A DNA stretch of 64,000 nucleotides. Origin: UBA1351 sp963677625. GTDB taxonomy: Bacteria; Bacillota; Clostridia; Lachnospirales; Vallitaleaceae. Numbering within the stretch: position 1 is the first letter of the stretch; every line of letters starts with the position of its first letter. The translations under genes and the position numbers were made by a program. The DNA lies in NCBI GenBank assembly GCA_963677625.2, contig CAXXSW010000007.1, positions 496,001-560,000 on the forward strand, in the 5' to 3' direction. Of this stretch, positions 45,377 through 55,073 are shown piece by piece. The notes beneath the pieces were generated by a model, which had not been told where the DNA came from, did no database searches, and worked only from the letters and a program-made list of their open reading frames with translations.

Positions 45377-46876
45377 TTAGTCATCTGCTATATTGTTATC
45401 TATAACATAAGTATAACATATTTCAGCCTTCTTGTTTACACCATAAACGTCTTTGTTATGACTCACCCAGTTTCTTATAAGATCTATATGAACATCCTCT
45501 ATTTTTTCTCCTGGAACCAATAAAGGAATTCCTGGAGGATAGGGAACAATAAATTCACCTGCAATCATTCCCTTAGCTTCTTCAATATCTATAGATGACT
45601 TATTACCTTCTTCAGCTTCAAAAATTGATAATTCTCTAGTAGGTTTATGAAAATATATGTCCTTTATTTCAATTTTTTCACCTTTGTTTGTCTCTTCATT
45701 TTTTCGGACAAGATTCTCAGTCACCTCTTCTACTGCATTCATAAACATCTTAATGCCTTCCATATCGTCTGCAATGGTCACAATCCCAAGAATATGATTC
45801 ATACCAGACATTTCCACCTGAATAGATTTTGTCTCTCGAAGGGCTGAATCTATTTCCCATCCAGTAAGATTATCCATATTTAAGTCTTTATTAGGCCTCC
45901 TTAAGATTCCTGTTAACCTAAATATGTCATGATTGGCCCCCATCAGCCAGTGCATATAAGAATTATCCTTATTCCGCGTAAAAACTTCTGCTTCAAGTTC
46001 TTCTCCTAGAGTATTCAGCTTAACTCTATTTCGATCCATATATGCCACACCTTCAACAATAGAAGTCATAAGCACATAAGACGGACTGGAGGATTGGTAA
46101 ATGGCAAGATACTTTTCCAAGTTATATATGGCAACTCTACCAGCTTCCAAAGCATTACAGCTCACATGAAGTAACCCTGTCTGTGTTAGACAAGGCAAGG
46201 TTTTATGAGTAGACTGGACAACCAAGTCCGCTCCAATATTAAGGGCTGATTTTGGCCCCCTTGAACAGAAATTTAGATGAGCCCCATGGGCCTCATCTAC
46301 GATAAGTGTAATTCCACGATCATGGAGAAAGCGGCTGATACCCTCAATGTCAGAGACCTGCCCTTCATAGGTTGGGCTAGTTACAACCATTGCTTTAAAC
46401 TGATAAAAATCTAGACCTTCATTCTCAAGTGACTCAAGATCATCTACCTCTACTGGTCCATAAAAGCCGCCTTTTTCATAAAACCTGGGATATATATAAG
46501 TTGCTTCTAAGTTCTTAAGCAACAAACTGTTATATACAGATTTGTGACAATTTCTTGCTACCAATATCTTATTCGTAAATCCACAAATAGAACTAATAGC
46601 GGCGAGTATGCCCCCAGTAGAACCATTAACTAAAAAATATGATTTACCACTGCCATAGATTTCAGAAATATCAGCAAGGGCCTCCTTCAGAATTCCTTCC
46701 GTATGATGCATATCATCAGTTCCAGGAACTTCTGTTACATCCAGATCATATACATCCTCAATCAGTGAAAGTCGCCCGTTTTTATGACCAGGCATATGGA
46801 AAGACCGTGTCGTTTCTGTGTAAATTTTTAATGTATTGTATAATTTTGATTGTTTGCCGTTCTCACTATTACTCAA
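45377..46876 (-). CDS. PLP-dependent Orn/Lys/Arg decarboxylase-type protein (YaaO-like)
   Basis: A 499-residue group III decarboxylase-like enzyme, without the N-terminal receiver-like wing domain of enterobacterial forms. RSFHMPGHKNGR, NGSTGGILAAI, VDEAHGAHL and the PLP lysine in VQSTHKTLPCLTQT are clear. EFIVPYPPGIPLLVPGE is the C-terminal signature. It resembles Bacillus SpeA/YaaO. The substrate (arginine, lysine or ornithine) is not decided by sequence. The gene is upstream of tmk, as yaaO is in Bacillus. Confidence 0.93.
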   Translation of the reverse strand: MSNSENGKQSKLYNTLKIYTETTRSFHMPGHKNGRLSLIEDVYDLDVTEVPGTDDMHHTEGILKEALADISEIYGSGKSYFLVNGSTGGILAAISSICGFTNKILVARNCHKSVYNSLLLKNLEATYIYPRFYEKGGFYGPVEVDDLESLENEGLDFYQFKAMVVTSPTYEGQVSDIEGISRFLHDRGITLIVDEAHGAHLNFCSRGPKSALNIGADLVVQSTHKTLPCLTQTGLLHVSCNALEAGRVAIYNLEKYLAIYQSSSPSYVLMTSIVEGVAYMDRNRVKLNTLGEELEAEVFTRNKDNSYMHWLMGANHDIFRLTGILRRPNKDLNMDNLTGWEIDSALRETKSIQVEMSGMNHILGIVTIADDMEGIKMFMNAVEEVTENLVRKNEETNKGEKIEIKDIYFHKPTRELSIFEAEEGNKSSIDIEEAKGMIAGEFIVPYPPGIPLLVPGEKIEDVHIDLIRNWVSHNKDVYGVNKKAEICYTYVIDNNIADD

Positions 46877-46990
46877 TTATGACCTCGATTAGATTTGCTA
46901 TTAAAATATACAAAAACATTATATCATTTTCATGGACACATAGCTACTAAAGTCACCTTCCATCTTCTTGCCTAACTAAATAGCAAGCTC

Positions 46991-48457
46991 CTATTCTCGA
47001 GCCATTGTATTAAAGAATATGTCCCGTGTATAATGATCCATATCACTATCAAAAAAATCAAGAAAGGCATCTACTACCTTAGGGTCAAACTGACTACCGC
47101 TACACTCCTTAATTTCCTTAATAGCTGCTTTTGCTGAAATAGGGTCCTTATATGTAGTAAAACTAGTCATGGCATCAAATGCATTGGCCACAGCAATAAT
47201 TCTTGCCATTATAGGTATAGATTCCTCTCGTAACCCTTTTGGGTAACCACTACCATCCCAATTTTCATGATGGGCATAAACGGCAGTAGCTATTTCCATT
47301 GTATCTGTTGATGTGGATAAAATCTTAAAGCCCAGTTCAGGATGTTTCTTGATTTCTCTCCATTCCAAACCAGTAAGCTCAGTTGATTTTTGAAGTATTT
47401 CTTTATCAATAGCAATCTTACCTATATCATGCATTAATCCAGCCAGACGGAGCTTCTTAAGTTCAAATTCAGATAGGCCCATATTCTCACCAATTTTTTC
47501 ACAAAGAACACTAACTCTTTGAGAATGCATTTCTTCTCTAGGTTCTGCCTGATGCAAGGCTTGTACCATGGTCTCTATCATATTGCTCCTGACGCTACCT
47601 GCCTCTAGAATTTTATTGCTATGAAGATGATTTTCAGCCTTTTGAATCAGGTACTTAGCTTTTATAGGCCCAGTGGTATGAAGGACCCAGCCAAAAGAAA
47701 CACTAAAGTTAAAGTGTTTCTCTAAGTCGATTTCATCCCTAATCTCCTGAACAGATGCCCTAACTTCCTTTTCTGTTGAGTTTTTAATAAGGATAATAAA
47801 TTCATCACTTCCCCAACGTGAAATCCCTACTATATTCATCTTTAGATTAGCAATAATACTACTGAGTTCTCGAAGAACTGTATCCCCTCGTTCATGACCA
47901 AATGCATCATTGATGATTTTAAGACCGTTTATATCCAACATAATAAGCGCAAGAGGAAATTTTCTATCTTTGATGAGGGCATCCAACTTTTCTTCAAATA
48001 CGTGTCGTGTCAAGAAATTGGTCATAGGGTCATGGGTTCCAAGATAAGTCAACTTCTCCGTAGTAACAAACATATTGACAGCATTGTTAACTTTTAACCG
48101 AAAGCCAAATTGCATATCGTTATTTGTAAAAGGTTTTTCAAAATAGTCATAAGCTCCAAGGGCAAGTGTTTTCTTGATTGTATCACTCTCACCAACTGAT
48201 GAACAAACAATTATAGGTATATTCTTAGTCGTATCATGTGACTTCAAGTCTTTCAGAATATTCACTCCATTGATATCATCCAATAAAAGGTCAAGGACAA
48301 TACATTTGATTTGATTTGCCTTAATCTGATCCATATACCCTTTACCTGTTGTATTTTCAATGACATTGAGGTTCATCCTACTTCCTTCGACGACCTTCTT
48401 CATCAGCATTCGATCAACTGGTGAATCATCAATAACCAATATATTCAAAGTTTCCAT
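46991..48457 (-). CDS. REC-GGDEF-HD-GYP response regulator
   Basis: A 488-residue protein in three parts: a receiver (about 1-125, phosphoacceptor D56 in CIVLDLLLDD), a GGDEF domain (about 130-285) and an HD-GYP domain (about 290-480). The GGDEF signature reads GSDEF (216-220), a non-consensus active site. The HD-GYP part keeps LMHDIGKIA and HHENWDGSGYP, so it should degrade cyclic di-GMP. It lies 1 bp after the hybrid kinase gene, its likely phosphodonor. Confidence 0.92.
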   Translation of the reverse strand: METLNILVIDDSPVDRMLMKKVVEGSRMNLNVIENTTGKGYMDQIKANQIKCIVLDLLLDDINGVNILKDLKSHDTTKNIPIIVCSSVGESDTIKKTLALGAYDYFEKPFTNNDMQFGFRLKVNNAVNMFVTTEKLTYLGTHDPMTNFLTRHVFEEKLDALIKDRKFPLALIMLDINGLKIINDAFGHERGDTVLRELSSIIANLKMNIVGISRWGSDEFIILIKNSTEKEVRASVQEIRDEIDLEKHFNFSVSFGWVLHTTGPIKAKYLIQKAENHLHSNKILEAGSVRSNMIETMVQALHQAEPREEMHSQRVSVLCEKIGENMGLSEFELKKLRLAGLMHDIGKIAIDKEILQKSTELTGLEWREIKKHPELGFKILSTSTDTMEIATAVYAHHENWDGSGYPKGLREESIPIMARIIAVANAFDAMTSFTTYKDPISAKAAIKEIKECSGSQFDPKVVDAFLDFFDSDMDHYTRDIFFNTMARE

Positions 48458-48458
48458 A

Positions 48459-51182
48459 TTATACCTCCAAAGCTAGGAGCGGATTTTTCTTTAACTTGTC
48501 TATAATCAACATGCATTTTTCAATATCCCCTTCTTTAATCAGCTCTTCAGCCTCTTCAAAATCTCTCCGCATGCGATCAAAGCGCACTGCTCCGGCTGCA
48601 CCTTTCATTTGATGAAGTTTCTTGGCAACTCCTTTATAATCCTTACTTTCCAACTGCCTTTCAAGATTAATAAAAGCTTCATTTGCCTGTTGTATATATG
48701 TAATAATCAAGTCCATACACGTATCGTAATCAAAATCGATTTTTTTCATTAATGATTTCACTGTTATGTCCAGATATTCATTTACTTCTGTATCCACAAT
48801 TTCAGCTTCTGTCTTTTTCTTTTTTTGTATACCTAAAATAGACCTAACAAGGTTTAAATCCACAGGTTTAGATAGAAACTCATCCATTCCTGATTCCAAG
48901 GCTTTTTTTCTATCATTGTTAGATGCATAGGCTGTCATTGCATATATGGATCCTTTGAATCCATTAGCACGAATAGTCCTTGTTGCGTCAAAACCGTCCA
49001 TAATCGGCATCTGGCAGTCCATAAAAATCATTTCATACTTATTGATTTTACATAATTCTACAGCCTCTTTTCCATTAGATGCAATATCGTGATTAACTCC
49101 ATGTTTATTTAGAAACTTATCCATGAGTTTCTGATTCACCATGTTATCCTCAACAACTAATATCCTTCCGATTATACGTTTAGCACCATCTTCCTGATTA
49201 TTAGTCAGAAATTCTTCTGCCTCTTCAGTAGCCATATCATAGGTAAAGGAAAATCTAAAAATTGATCCTCTACTTTCTACACTATCAACTTCAATAATGC
49301 CGTCATAATGGTCAACAATTTCCTTACAGATAGTCAAACCAAGACCAGTACCACCAAACTCTCTGGTTATAGAAGCATCCGCTTGGTAAAAAGGTGTAAA
49401 AAGATATTGTCTCACCTCTTCTTTGATACCAATTCCAGAATCCTTAATTTCTGTAAGTAGTTTAAGTTTACTGCCGTTAGTAAAAGCTTGGACCCTAACT
49501 TTAATATAGCCCTTTTCAGTAAACTTTACAGCATTACTGATTAAATTGGTGAATAATTGTGTTAGCTTAATTGGATCACCCTTAACTCTAACATCCAAAA
49601 CACCTTCATAAGTATCTGTAAATTGGATATTGGCATTGTAATTCATCATTGTCTTAAAAGGAACAACACTATCTTCAATCACTTTACCCAAGTTGAAGGT
49701 CACTTCTTCAAAAGCCATTTTCCCCGATTCATATTTTGCTAGATCTAATATCTCATTAATAAGATTAAGAAGGGTTCTTGAGGAATTTTTAATGATGCTG
49801 ACAATCTCCTCTTGAGATTCGTTCATAGGTTCCAATTCCAACATTTGGATGAAACCAATAATGCCATTAAGAGGGGTTCGCATCTCATGACTCATAACTG
49901 AAAGGAATTTAGATTTTGCATTGTTGGCTTCTTCTGCTTCTTTAACACTGGTTTTAAGAACTGTATTCAGAAATTCCAATTCTTCTGTTCTGCTTTGCAC
50001 CTGTTTGTCCAGGTTCATATACATATGTTGGATTTCTTGCTCTGTATTTTCTCTTTCCTTAATTTCTCTTTTCAGTTGATCATTAGCTTCTTCTAGCTCT
50101 CTAGTTCGTTCAAAAACCTGGTTTTCCAACTCTTCATTCAGCTTCAAAACCTTATTTTCCCTTTCAAGAGCAATAGCATACTTATCTTCAAAGTCTCTAT
50201 ATAACTCGACAATCTCTTCAAAGAAAAAATCTTCAGTCATGTCATCTTCTATGGTAAGACCATCTACATGACTTTTTGCTCTTTCCATTAATATCTCTAT
50301 CTGTTTATTGATTTCATGGCTATAATGGTATAAATTGTACCAGCCAAAAACAGCAAGAATAATAAAAGAGATAATTAATATAAGACCACCTTTAACCAGG
50401 TTGCCATAGAGGGGAATTGGATCAAATTCAAAAACAACATAAATATTTAAACTATCAATCCTACTAAAACCTACATTTATCTCAGGAATGTAACCAGTCT
50501 TTTCACTACTCATTCTCAAGAGATCATAGTTCTCATACATTTGTCCATATAAGTTATGTTCATCTACTTTGCCGACAATATATTTACCTTCTTGGTCTAA
50601 TATATGTATAGTATTCACGTCTTTATAATACTTTTCACTGCCAAAATATTCTGAAATCCCTTTAAGGTTGACTCGAACTATGAGACTGTATGTCTCCATC
50701 CCTTGTATAATTGTCAAGGTGGGCAAATCCGTAACACTAGATTTATAAATAGGGCTTACATAGATATGACCAATTTGAGCCTCATTATAAAAGGGCTCTC
50801 CTGAGAGATTTTTTCCAATATAGGTATCTTCTCCTGTATCCGTATTAACAACATATCCATTTAAATCTACCACTTGTATTTCTTCAAAATAATCATAGGC
50901 TTTCTTTAAAGTCTGTAAATATCTAGTTACCTGATTAGATTTAAGGTCTTCAGCACTAAGTATTAAGTTGTCCACTTCTTCAAGAAACTTTAAGGGAAGT
51001 ACAATGGCCTCTTCAATCTGATCGCTGACCAAATCTATAGTAGACCGATTTTTCCCTTCCCACTCGTTCCCTATCCTTGCTCCAACCTGTAGGATAACAA
51101 GCAGGCATATAGCAAATGTTAATAAAAATATTGTTATACTCACTTGTACAACCCTATCTCTTAGCTTAACCATCTTCTTCAC
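48459..51182 (-). CDS. Membrane hybrid histidine kinase with REC and HPt domains
   Basis: A 907-residue tripartite kinase. TM1 (about 12-32), a Cache-like exterior sensor (about 33-260, with VVDLNGYVVNTDTGEDTYIGKNLSG and IHILDQEGKYIVG) and TM2 (about 262-285) are followed by a long coiled coil. The HisKA phosphoacceptor His is near residue 432 in SVMSHEMRTPLNG. The ATPase has N, G1 (DSGIGI) and G2 (GGTGLGL) boxes. The receiver contains MIFMDCQMPIMDG and the C-terminal HPt has KLHQMKGAAGAVRF. A complete His-Asp-His relay could pass phosphate to the adjacent receivers. It overlaps the J-domain gene by 4 bp. Confidence 0.93.
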   Translation of the reverse strand: MKKMVKLRDRVVQVSITIFLLTFAICLLVILQVGARIGNEWEGKNRSTIDLVSDQIEEAIVLPLKFLEEVDNLILSAEDLKSNQVTRYLQTLKKAYDYFEEIQVVDLNGYVVNTDTGEDTYIGKNLSGEPFYNEAQIGHIYVSPIYKSSVTDLPTLTIIQGMETYSLIVRVNLKGISEYFGSEKYYKDVNTIHILDQEGKYIVGKVDEHNLYGQMYENYDLLRMSSEKTGYIPEINVGFSRIDSLNIYVVFEFDPIPLYGNLVKGGLILIISFIILAVFGWYNLYHYSHEINKQIEILMERAKSHVDGLTIEDDMTEDFFFEEIVELYRDFEDKYAIALERENKVLKLNEELENQVFERTRELEEANDQLKREIKERENTEQEIQHMYMNLDKQVQSRTEELEFLNTVLKTSVKEAEEANNAKSKFLSVMSHEMRTPLNGIIGFIQMLELEPMNESQEEIVSIIKNSSRTLLNLINEILDLAKYESGKMAFEEVTFNLGKVIEDSVVPFKTMMNYNANIQFTDTYEGVLDVRVKGDPIKLTQLFTNLISNAVKFTEKGYIKVRVQAFTNGSKLKLLTEIKDSGIGIKEEVRQYLFTPFYQADASITREFGGTGLGLTICKEIVDHYDGIIEVDSVESRGSIFRFSFTYDMATEEAEEFLTNNQEDGAKRIIGRILVVEDNMVNQKLMDKFLNKHGVNHDIASNGKEAVELCKINKYEMIFMDCQMPIMDGFDATRTIRANGFKGSIYAMTAYASNNDRKKALESGMDEFLSKPVDLNLVRSILGIQKKKKTEAEIVDTEVNEYLDITVKSLMKKIDFDYDTCMDLIITYIQQANEAFINLERQLESKDYKGVAKKLHQMKGAAGAVRFDRMRRDFEEAEELIKEGDIEKCMLIIDKLKKNPLLALEV

Positions 51183-52285
51183 ATTAATACCTCATCTAAA
51201 AGTTCTTTGGCACTGGATAAGGTTTGATCCAAATCATAATTTTGAATATGAAAGAGATAAGAATCATCACCTTTTCCAATGGTTCTTAGTATGTTGTCCA
51301 ATTTATTAACAACCGCAAAACTATCTTGAAAACCCGTTTCCGGTAAAAGAACCAGAAATGTTGAATGATCATATTTAGTATAAGCGTCTAAATCTCTGGT
51401 TACCCTCCCTAGGATTTGAACAATCCTATTCTCCAAAGATAAAGACATGTTGGTCTCCAAAAACTGAATCTTTAGAATACTAAAAAACCTTCCGTATCTT
51501 TTGAATCTTAAGAATTCGTATTCTAACTGGTTCCTAAAAACTGAAAAACTGACTTCCTTTCCCGCAAACTCCTCATTAAGCCTTTTGTTCTTTTTCTCTA
51601 TCCATTTTCTATTTTTCTTATTGACTGCAATTAGTTTCTTATATTTCTTAATAACGTTCTTAACGTCTATCTTAGGAAGAAGAATTCTCCAATCTCCCTC
51701 TTCTTGTACAATCTTACGGATAAAATAATCCTCTTCAAGCCGGTTGATTAGGTGGTTTAATTCTTTAATTTTAACCCTCACCTGAACGACTTGGCTTTCA
51801 TGAAAATCATCAAAACCAAAAGCTTCAATTACCCTATCAAAATCCATCAATTCATGAACTTCTCCAATAAGCTCCTGCCAATGTCTAAAATCTTTTTTAT
51901 AGATAATCTTTTGGTTGTAGCTTGATAACATATCATAAGCACTATCATATTCCTGATTACGTATATAAAACAGATACTCATCAAGACAATCCAAAACGGG
52001 TTTAAAGGCAAGGTCATGGGGCTTATTACCATAAAAATTTCTTATGTTAGGGTTTTGACTAAGTTGGTACTTTCTCCATATATGATTGTAGTCATTCCGT
52101 TTTTTTATGTCCCCAAGAACACTATAGGCTTCTTGAATTTGATGAAAAAAGAAGTGATTTCCTCCATTATCAGGATGAAATTTTTTTGACAAATGTTTAA
52201 ATGCACTACGAACCATATCCTGATCAGCCATCATATGTACTTGTAATATGTGATAGTAATCTTTGAATGTTTCCTTATGCTCCAT
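51179..52285 (-). CDS. J-domain / NTF2-like / degenerate GGDEF fusion protein
   Basis: A 368-residue soluble protein. Residues about 8-72 form a DnaJ J-domain (DYYHILQVH..., HPD at 37-39, EAYSVLGD). Residues about 92-215 look like an NTF2-like fold (LDEYLFYIRNQEYDSAYDMLSSYN...). After a basic helix, about 245-365 resembles a GGDEF domain (FLRFKRYGRFFSILKIQF...) with the catalytic loop replaced by YDHSTF (305-310), so no cyclase activity is expected. The J-domain keeps HPD and could recruit DnaK. The domain order is seen directly; the middle and C-terminal folds are inferred. It sits between a receiver gene and a hybrid kinase gene. Confidence 0.75.
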   Translation of the reverse strand: MEHKETFKDYYHILQVHMMADQDMVRSAFKHLSKKFHPDNGGNHFFFHQIQEAYSVLGDIKKRNDYNHIWRKYQLSQNPNIRNFYGNKPHDLAFKPVLDCLDEYLFYIRNQEYDSAYDMLSSYNQKIIYKKDFRHWQELIGEVHELMDFDRVIEAFGFDDFHESQVVQVRVKIKELNHLINRLEEDYFIRKIVQEEGDWRILLPKIDVKNVIKKYKKLIAVNKKNRKWIEKKNKRLNEEFAGKEVSFSVFRNQLEYEFLRFKRYGRFFSILKIQFLETNMSLSLENRIVQILGRVTRDLDAYTKYDHSTFLVLLPETGFQDSFAVVNKLDNILRTIGKGDDSYLFHIQNYDLDQTLSSAKELLDEVLM

Positions 52286-52303
52286 AGTCCGACCCTTGTC
52301 TTT

Positions 52304-52699
52304 TTACTTTTTTATCAATTCTAGATTATCCATGACCTCAATCAGCTTATCAATATCCAAAGGCTTGGTCGCATATGCATCTGCTCCCTTTTCAAAAGAA
52401 TCATCAACCACTTCTGTTTCTGATAATGCAGTAACCATAATAATCTTCGAAGGATCTTTAATGTCATACTGATTTTCAAGATCACGGATTGTCTTCAATA
52501 CTTTCACACCATCTACCTTAGGCATCATAATGTCTAGGCAAATAAGGTCATAAGGCTGTCCATCTCTAGCCGATAACATGAAGGCATCAATGGCTTCCAA
52601 TCCATTAACAACCATATCACAATCACCATATTCTTCTAGTACTTTCCACAAAAACTTTCGGCTAACCATATCATCTTCTGCTATTAATATCTTTAACAT
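52304..52699 (-). CDS. Single-domain response regulator
   Basis: A 131-residue stand-alone CheY-like receiver. Acidic pocket AEDD, phosphoacceptor in LICLDIMMPKVDG (about residue 55), Thr in MVTALSE and Lys in YATKPLDIDKL. It has no output domain. It lies 19 bp before the J-domain gene and 55 bp after a hybrid kinase gene, and closely resembles the truncated receiver at the right edge of the window. Confidence 0.93.
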   Translation of the reverse strand: MLKILIAEDDMVSRKFLWKVLEEYGDCDMVVNGLEAIDAFMLSARDGQPYDLICLDIMMPKVDGVKVLKTIRDLENQYDIKDPSKIIMVTALSETEVVDDSFEKGADAYATKPLDIDKLIEVMDNLELIKK

Positions 52700-52754
52700 C
52701 TTTCCTCCTTGATCTAAGCAACATGGACGTCCACATTAACCTTACCACTTCAGT

Positions 52755-55064
52755 TTATGTCATCAGCTGCTTATATTCATTTAGTCTAACCATCAGTTCC
52801 GGTATCCGTTTCATAGACTCTTTTCTAGCTTCCATCATGATTCTGAAGGTTACCAATCTTAGGTCATCATTTTTCATTTGAGCAAAACGATCAGACAAGG
52901 CACCAGCACCTTCTTCAATTGCCATCCAATCTCTTTTCTCAACACTTTTGTTCAAGCCTAGGATCAACTCATGGAGGGCCTCCTTTTCATTGTTAAAAAG
53001 TAACGGCCAATCACGATCCATAAATTTCTTGACCATTTCTGATAAATCTTTTAATTGAATGGGTTTAGTTAAATAAAGATCAAAACCATGGTCCATAATT
53101 TTCTTTTTATCATCTGAAAGGGCTAGTGCTGTAAGTGCTACAATCGGAATCTTTTTGCCTTTATCCATCTTTCTTATCAAATCTACGGCATCAATGCCGC
53201 TTAAGACAGGCATCTGAATATCCATAATAATCAGCATATAACTTGGGTCATCCCTAAATCGATTGACTCCTTCCATACCATCTCCGGCAATATCCACTTG
53301 ATAACCATCCATAGTCAATTGCTTAGAGATAACTTTTTGGTTTATAATATCATCTTCAACCAATAGTATTCGATTAGACACTTCAATACTTTCATCTAAG
53401 ATATAAGACCGACTTTCTTTTTCATGTTCGTCAATGATTTGTTCAGATTTTTTTCTAAATATAGGCTTCTTATCTCCCTCAGCTTGAACCCGTCCTTTAA
53501 GAGGTATCCTAAAATAAAAATCACTACCATGGCCCATTCTTGACTCATAATCCAGACTTCCACCTAATTTCTCTATAATGCTCAAGGATATGGCTAGTCC
53601 CAATCCGGTTCCACCTTCTTGCCTAGTGTAAGATCCATCAGCTTGGATAAAACTTTCAAATATATTGTTGTTTTTATTTTTATCAATACCTATACCAGTA
53701 TCCATAACATGGACCTCCAGTTCATAGGTCCCATCATTCCTTGATAATAGATGATGACTTATATGAATATTGCCCTCATCAGTAAACTTAAGTGCATTTC
53801 CCAGAAGGTTAACCAAGACCTGTTTTAATCGAATCTCATCGCTATTAAAGGTATCAGTATCTATGTTCCAGGAATCAATAATAAGTTGAATGCCCTTCTG
53901 TTTAGCCTTAAGTTCATACTCTTTCTCCAAGCTACCCAAAAGTTTTGACATACTGAAATTCTTGTATTTCAATTCAAAACGACCAGCTTCAATTTTTGAA
54001 ATGTCCAAAACACTGTTGATAATATGAAGTAGGCTTAAACTGGACTCTTTAGCTGTATCTAAATTATCTTTTAATTCTCTATCTTTAAGATTTCTTCTGG
54101 TTAAGTCAATCATACCGATAATTCCATTAAGAGGTGTTCGTATTTCATGGCTCATATTTGAAAGAAATTCACTTTTTAGCCTATTGGCTGTTTCTGCCTC
54201 TTCTTTTGCCAATTGAATAGAACTTTCGTACATGACCTGCTTGGTGATATCCTGAAGGGTGATTAGCATTTGCTTCTGACCATTTCGAAAGAGCTTTACA
54301 AAGCCCATCTGGTAGTTCTTATGAAAAATTTCATTATCAATATAATGTGTATATCTAATTTTCTCTTCAAATACATCACTATTATTCTCAAAAACTTCCT
54401 TGATTTTCTCACTAATTCGGCATCCATGACATTCCGGACCCCTTCCACATGTTCTTCCTGAAGCACCGGCACATTTTAGAACGTTTCCCAGTAATTGATG
54501 TTCATCTATATCTGATTCAACGTTAAACTCCTTAACCAAATAAGGATTAACCTGAACAACTTCTTTTTTTTCATTAATTACTACCAAGCCTATAGGCATT
54601 GAGGCGACAATAGATTCATAATTAGTGCTTTGTTCCTTATTCTCAATCTCCAATTGTCTTAACCTACTGATATCCCTAAAAGAAATAATAACATGAATAT
54701 TATCATCAATAGGCATTGGTGAAATACTGGCAGATAAAAAGCACTTCCTACCATCAACATCTATATATGCACCTTTTTCCAAACCTCTAGGACGACCTGT
54801 TCTTTGAACCTCCTCTATAAAACCCCGAATTATTACAACGTTTTCTTCACTCATGACAGGAAGAACATCTTCAATAGCACAATATATAGACTCATCCTCG
54901 GAAAGACCAACGATTTCACAGGCTTTCTTATTGATACACTGTATGACAAACTCATGATCAACAAGGATGACACCGTCTCCTAATTGTTGAATAATTTCAA
55001 AGTAATCATATTCAAATTGATTGCTATATAAATTTTTCCCAAATCTGTTGACATCTTTATGCAT
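52755..55064 (-). CDS. Soluble PAS-PAS hybrid histidine kinase with receiver
   Basis: A cytoplasmic kinase of about 769 residues. PAS1 is at about 20-130 (GDGVILVDHEFVIQCINKKACEIVG). PAS2 is at about 150-265, with a four-Cys insertion (CAGASGRTCGRGPECHGC, about 196-213). HisKA has its His near 305 in SNMSHEIRTPLNG. The ATPase G2 box is GGTGLGL, and the receiver contains LIIMDIQMPVLSG (about 615). The last ~90 residues are helical and HPt-like but lack the His. The start is ambiguous among GTG 55073, ATG 55067 and ATG 55064; the last is best spaced from AGGTG. It follows cheD by 9 bp. Confidence 0.9.
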   Translation of the reverse strand: MHKDVNRFGKNLYSNQFEYDYFEIIQQLGDGVILVDHEFVIQCINKKACEIVGLSEDESIYCAIEDVLPVMSEENVVIIRGFIEEVQRTGRPRGLEKGAYIDVDGRKCFLSASISPMPIDDNIHVIISFRDISRLRQLEIENKEQSTNYESIVASMPIGLVVINEKKEVVQVNPYLVKEFNVESDIDEHQLLGNVLKCAGASGRTCGRGPECHGCRISEKIKEVFENNSDVFEEKIRYTHYIDNEIFHKNYQMGFVKLFRNGQKQMLITLQDITKQVMYESSIQLAKEEAETANRLKSEFLSNMSHEIRTPLNGIIGMIDLTRRNLKDRELKDNLDTAKESSLSLLHIINSVLDISKIEAGRFELKYKNFSMSKLLGSLEKEYELKAKQKGIQLIIDSWNIDTDTFNSDEIRLKQVLVNLLGNALKFTDEGNIHISHHLLSRNDGTYELEVHVMDTGIGIDKNKNNNIFESFIQADGSYTRQEGGTGLGLAISLSIIEKLGGSLDYESRMGHGSDFYFRIPLKGRVQAEGDKKPIFRKKSEQIIDEHEKESRSYILDESIEVSNRILLVEDDIINQKVISKQLTMDGYQVDIAGDGMEGVNRFRDDPSYMLIIMDIQMPVLSGIDAVDLIRKMDKGKKIPIVALTALALSDDKKKIMDHGFDLYLTKPIQLKDLSEMVKKFMDRDWPLLFNNEKEALHELILGLNKSVEKRDWMAIEEGAGALSDRFAQMKNDDLRLVTFRIMMEARKESMKRIPELMVRLNEYKQLMT

Positions 55065-55073
55065 CATAATCAC

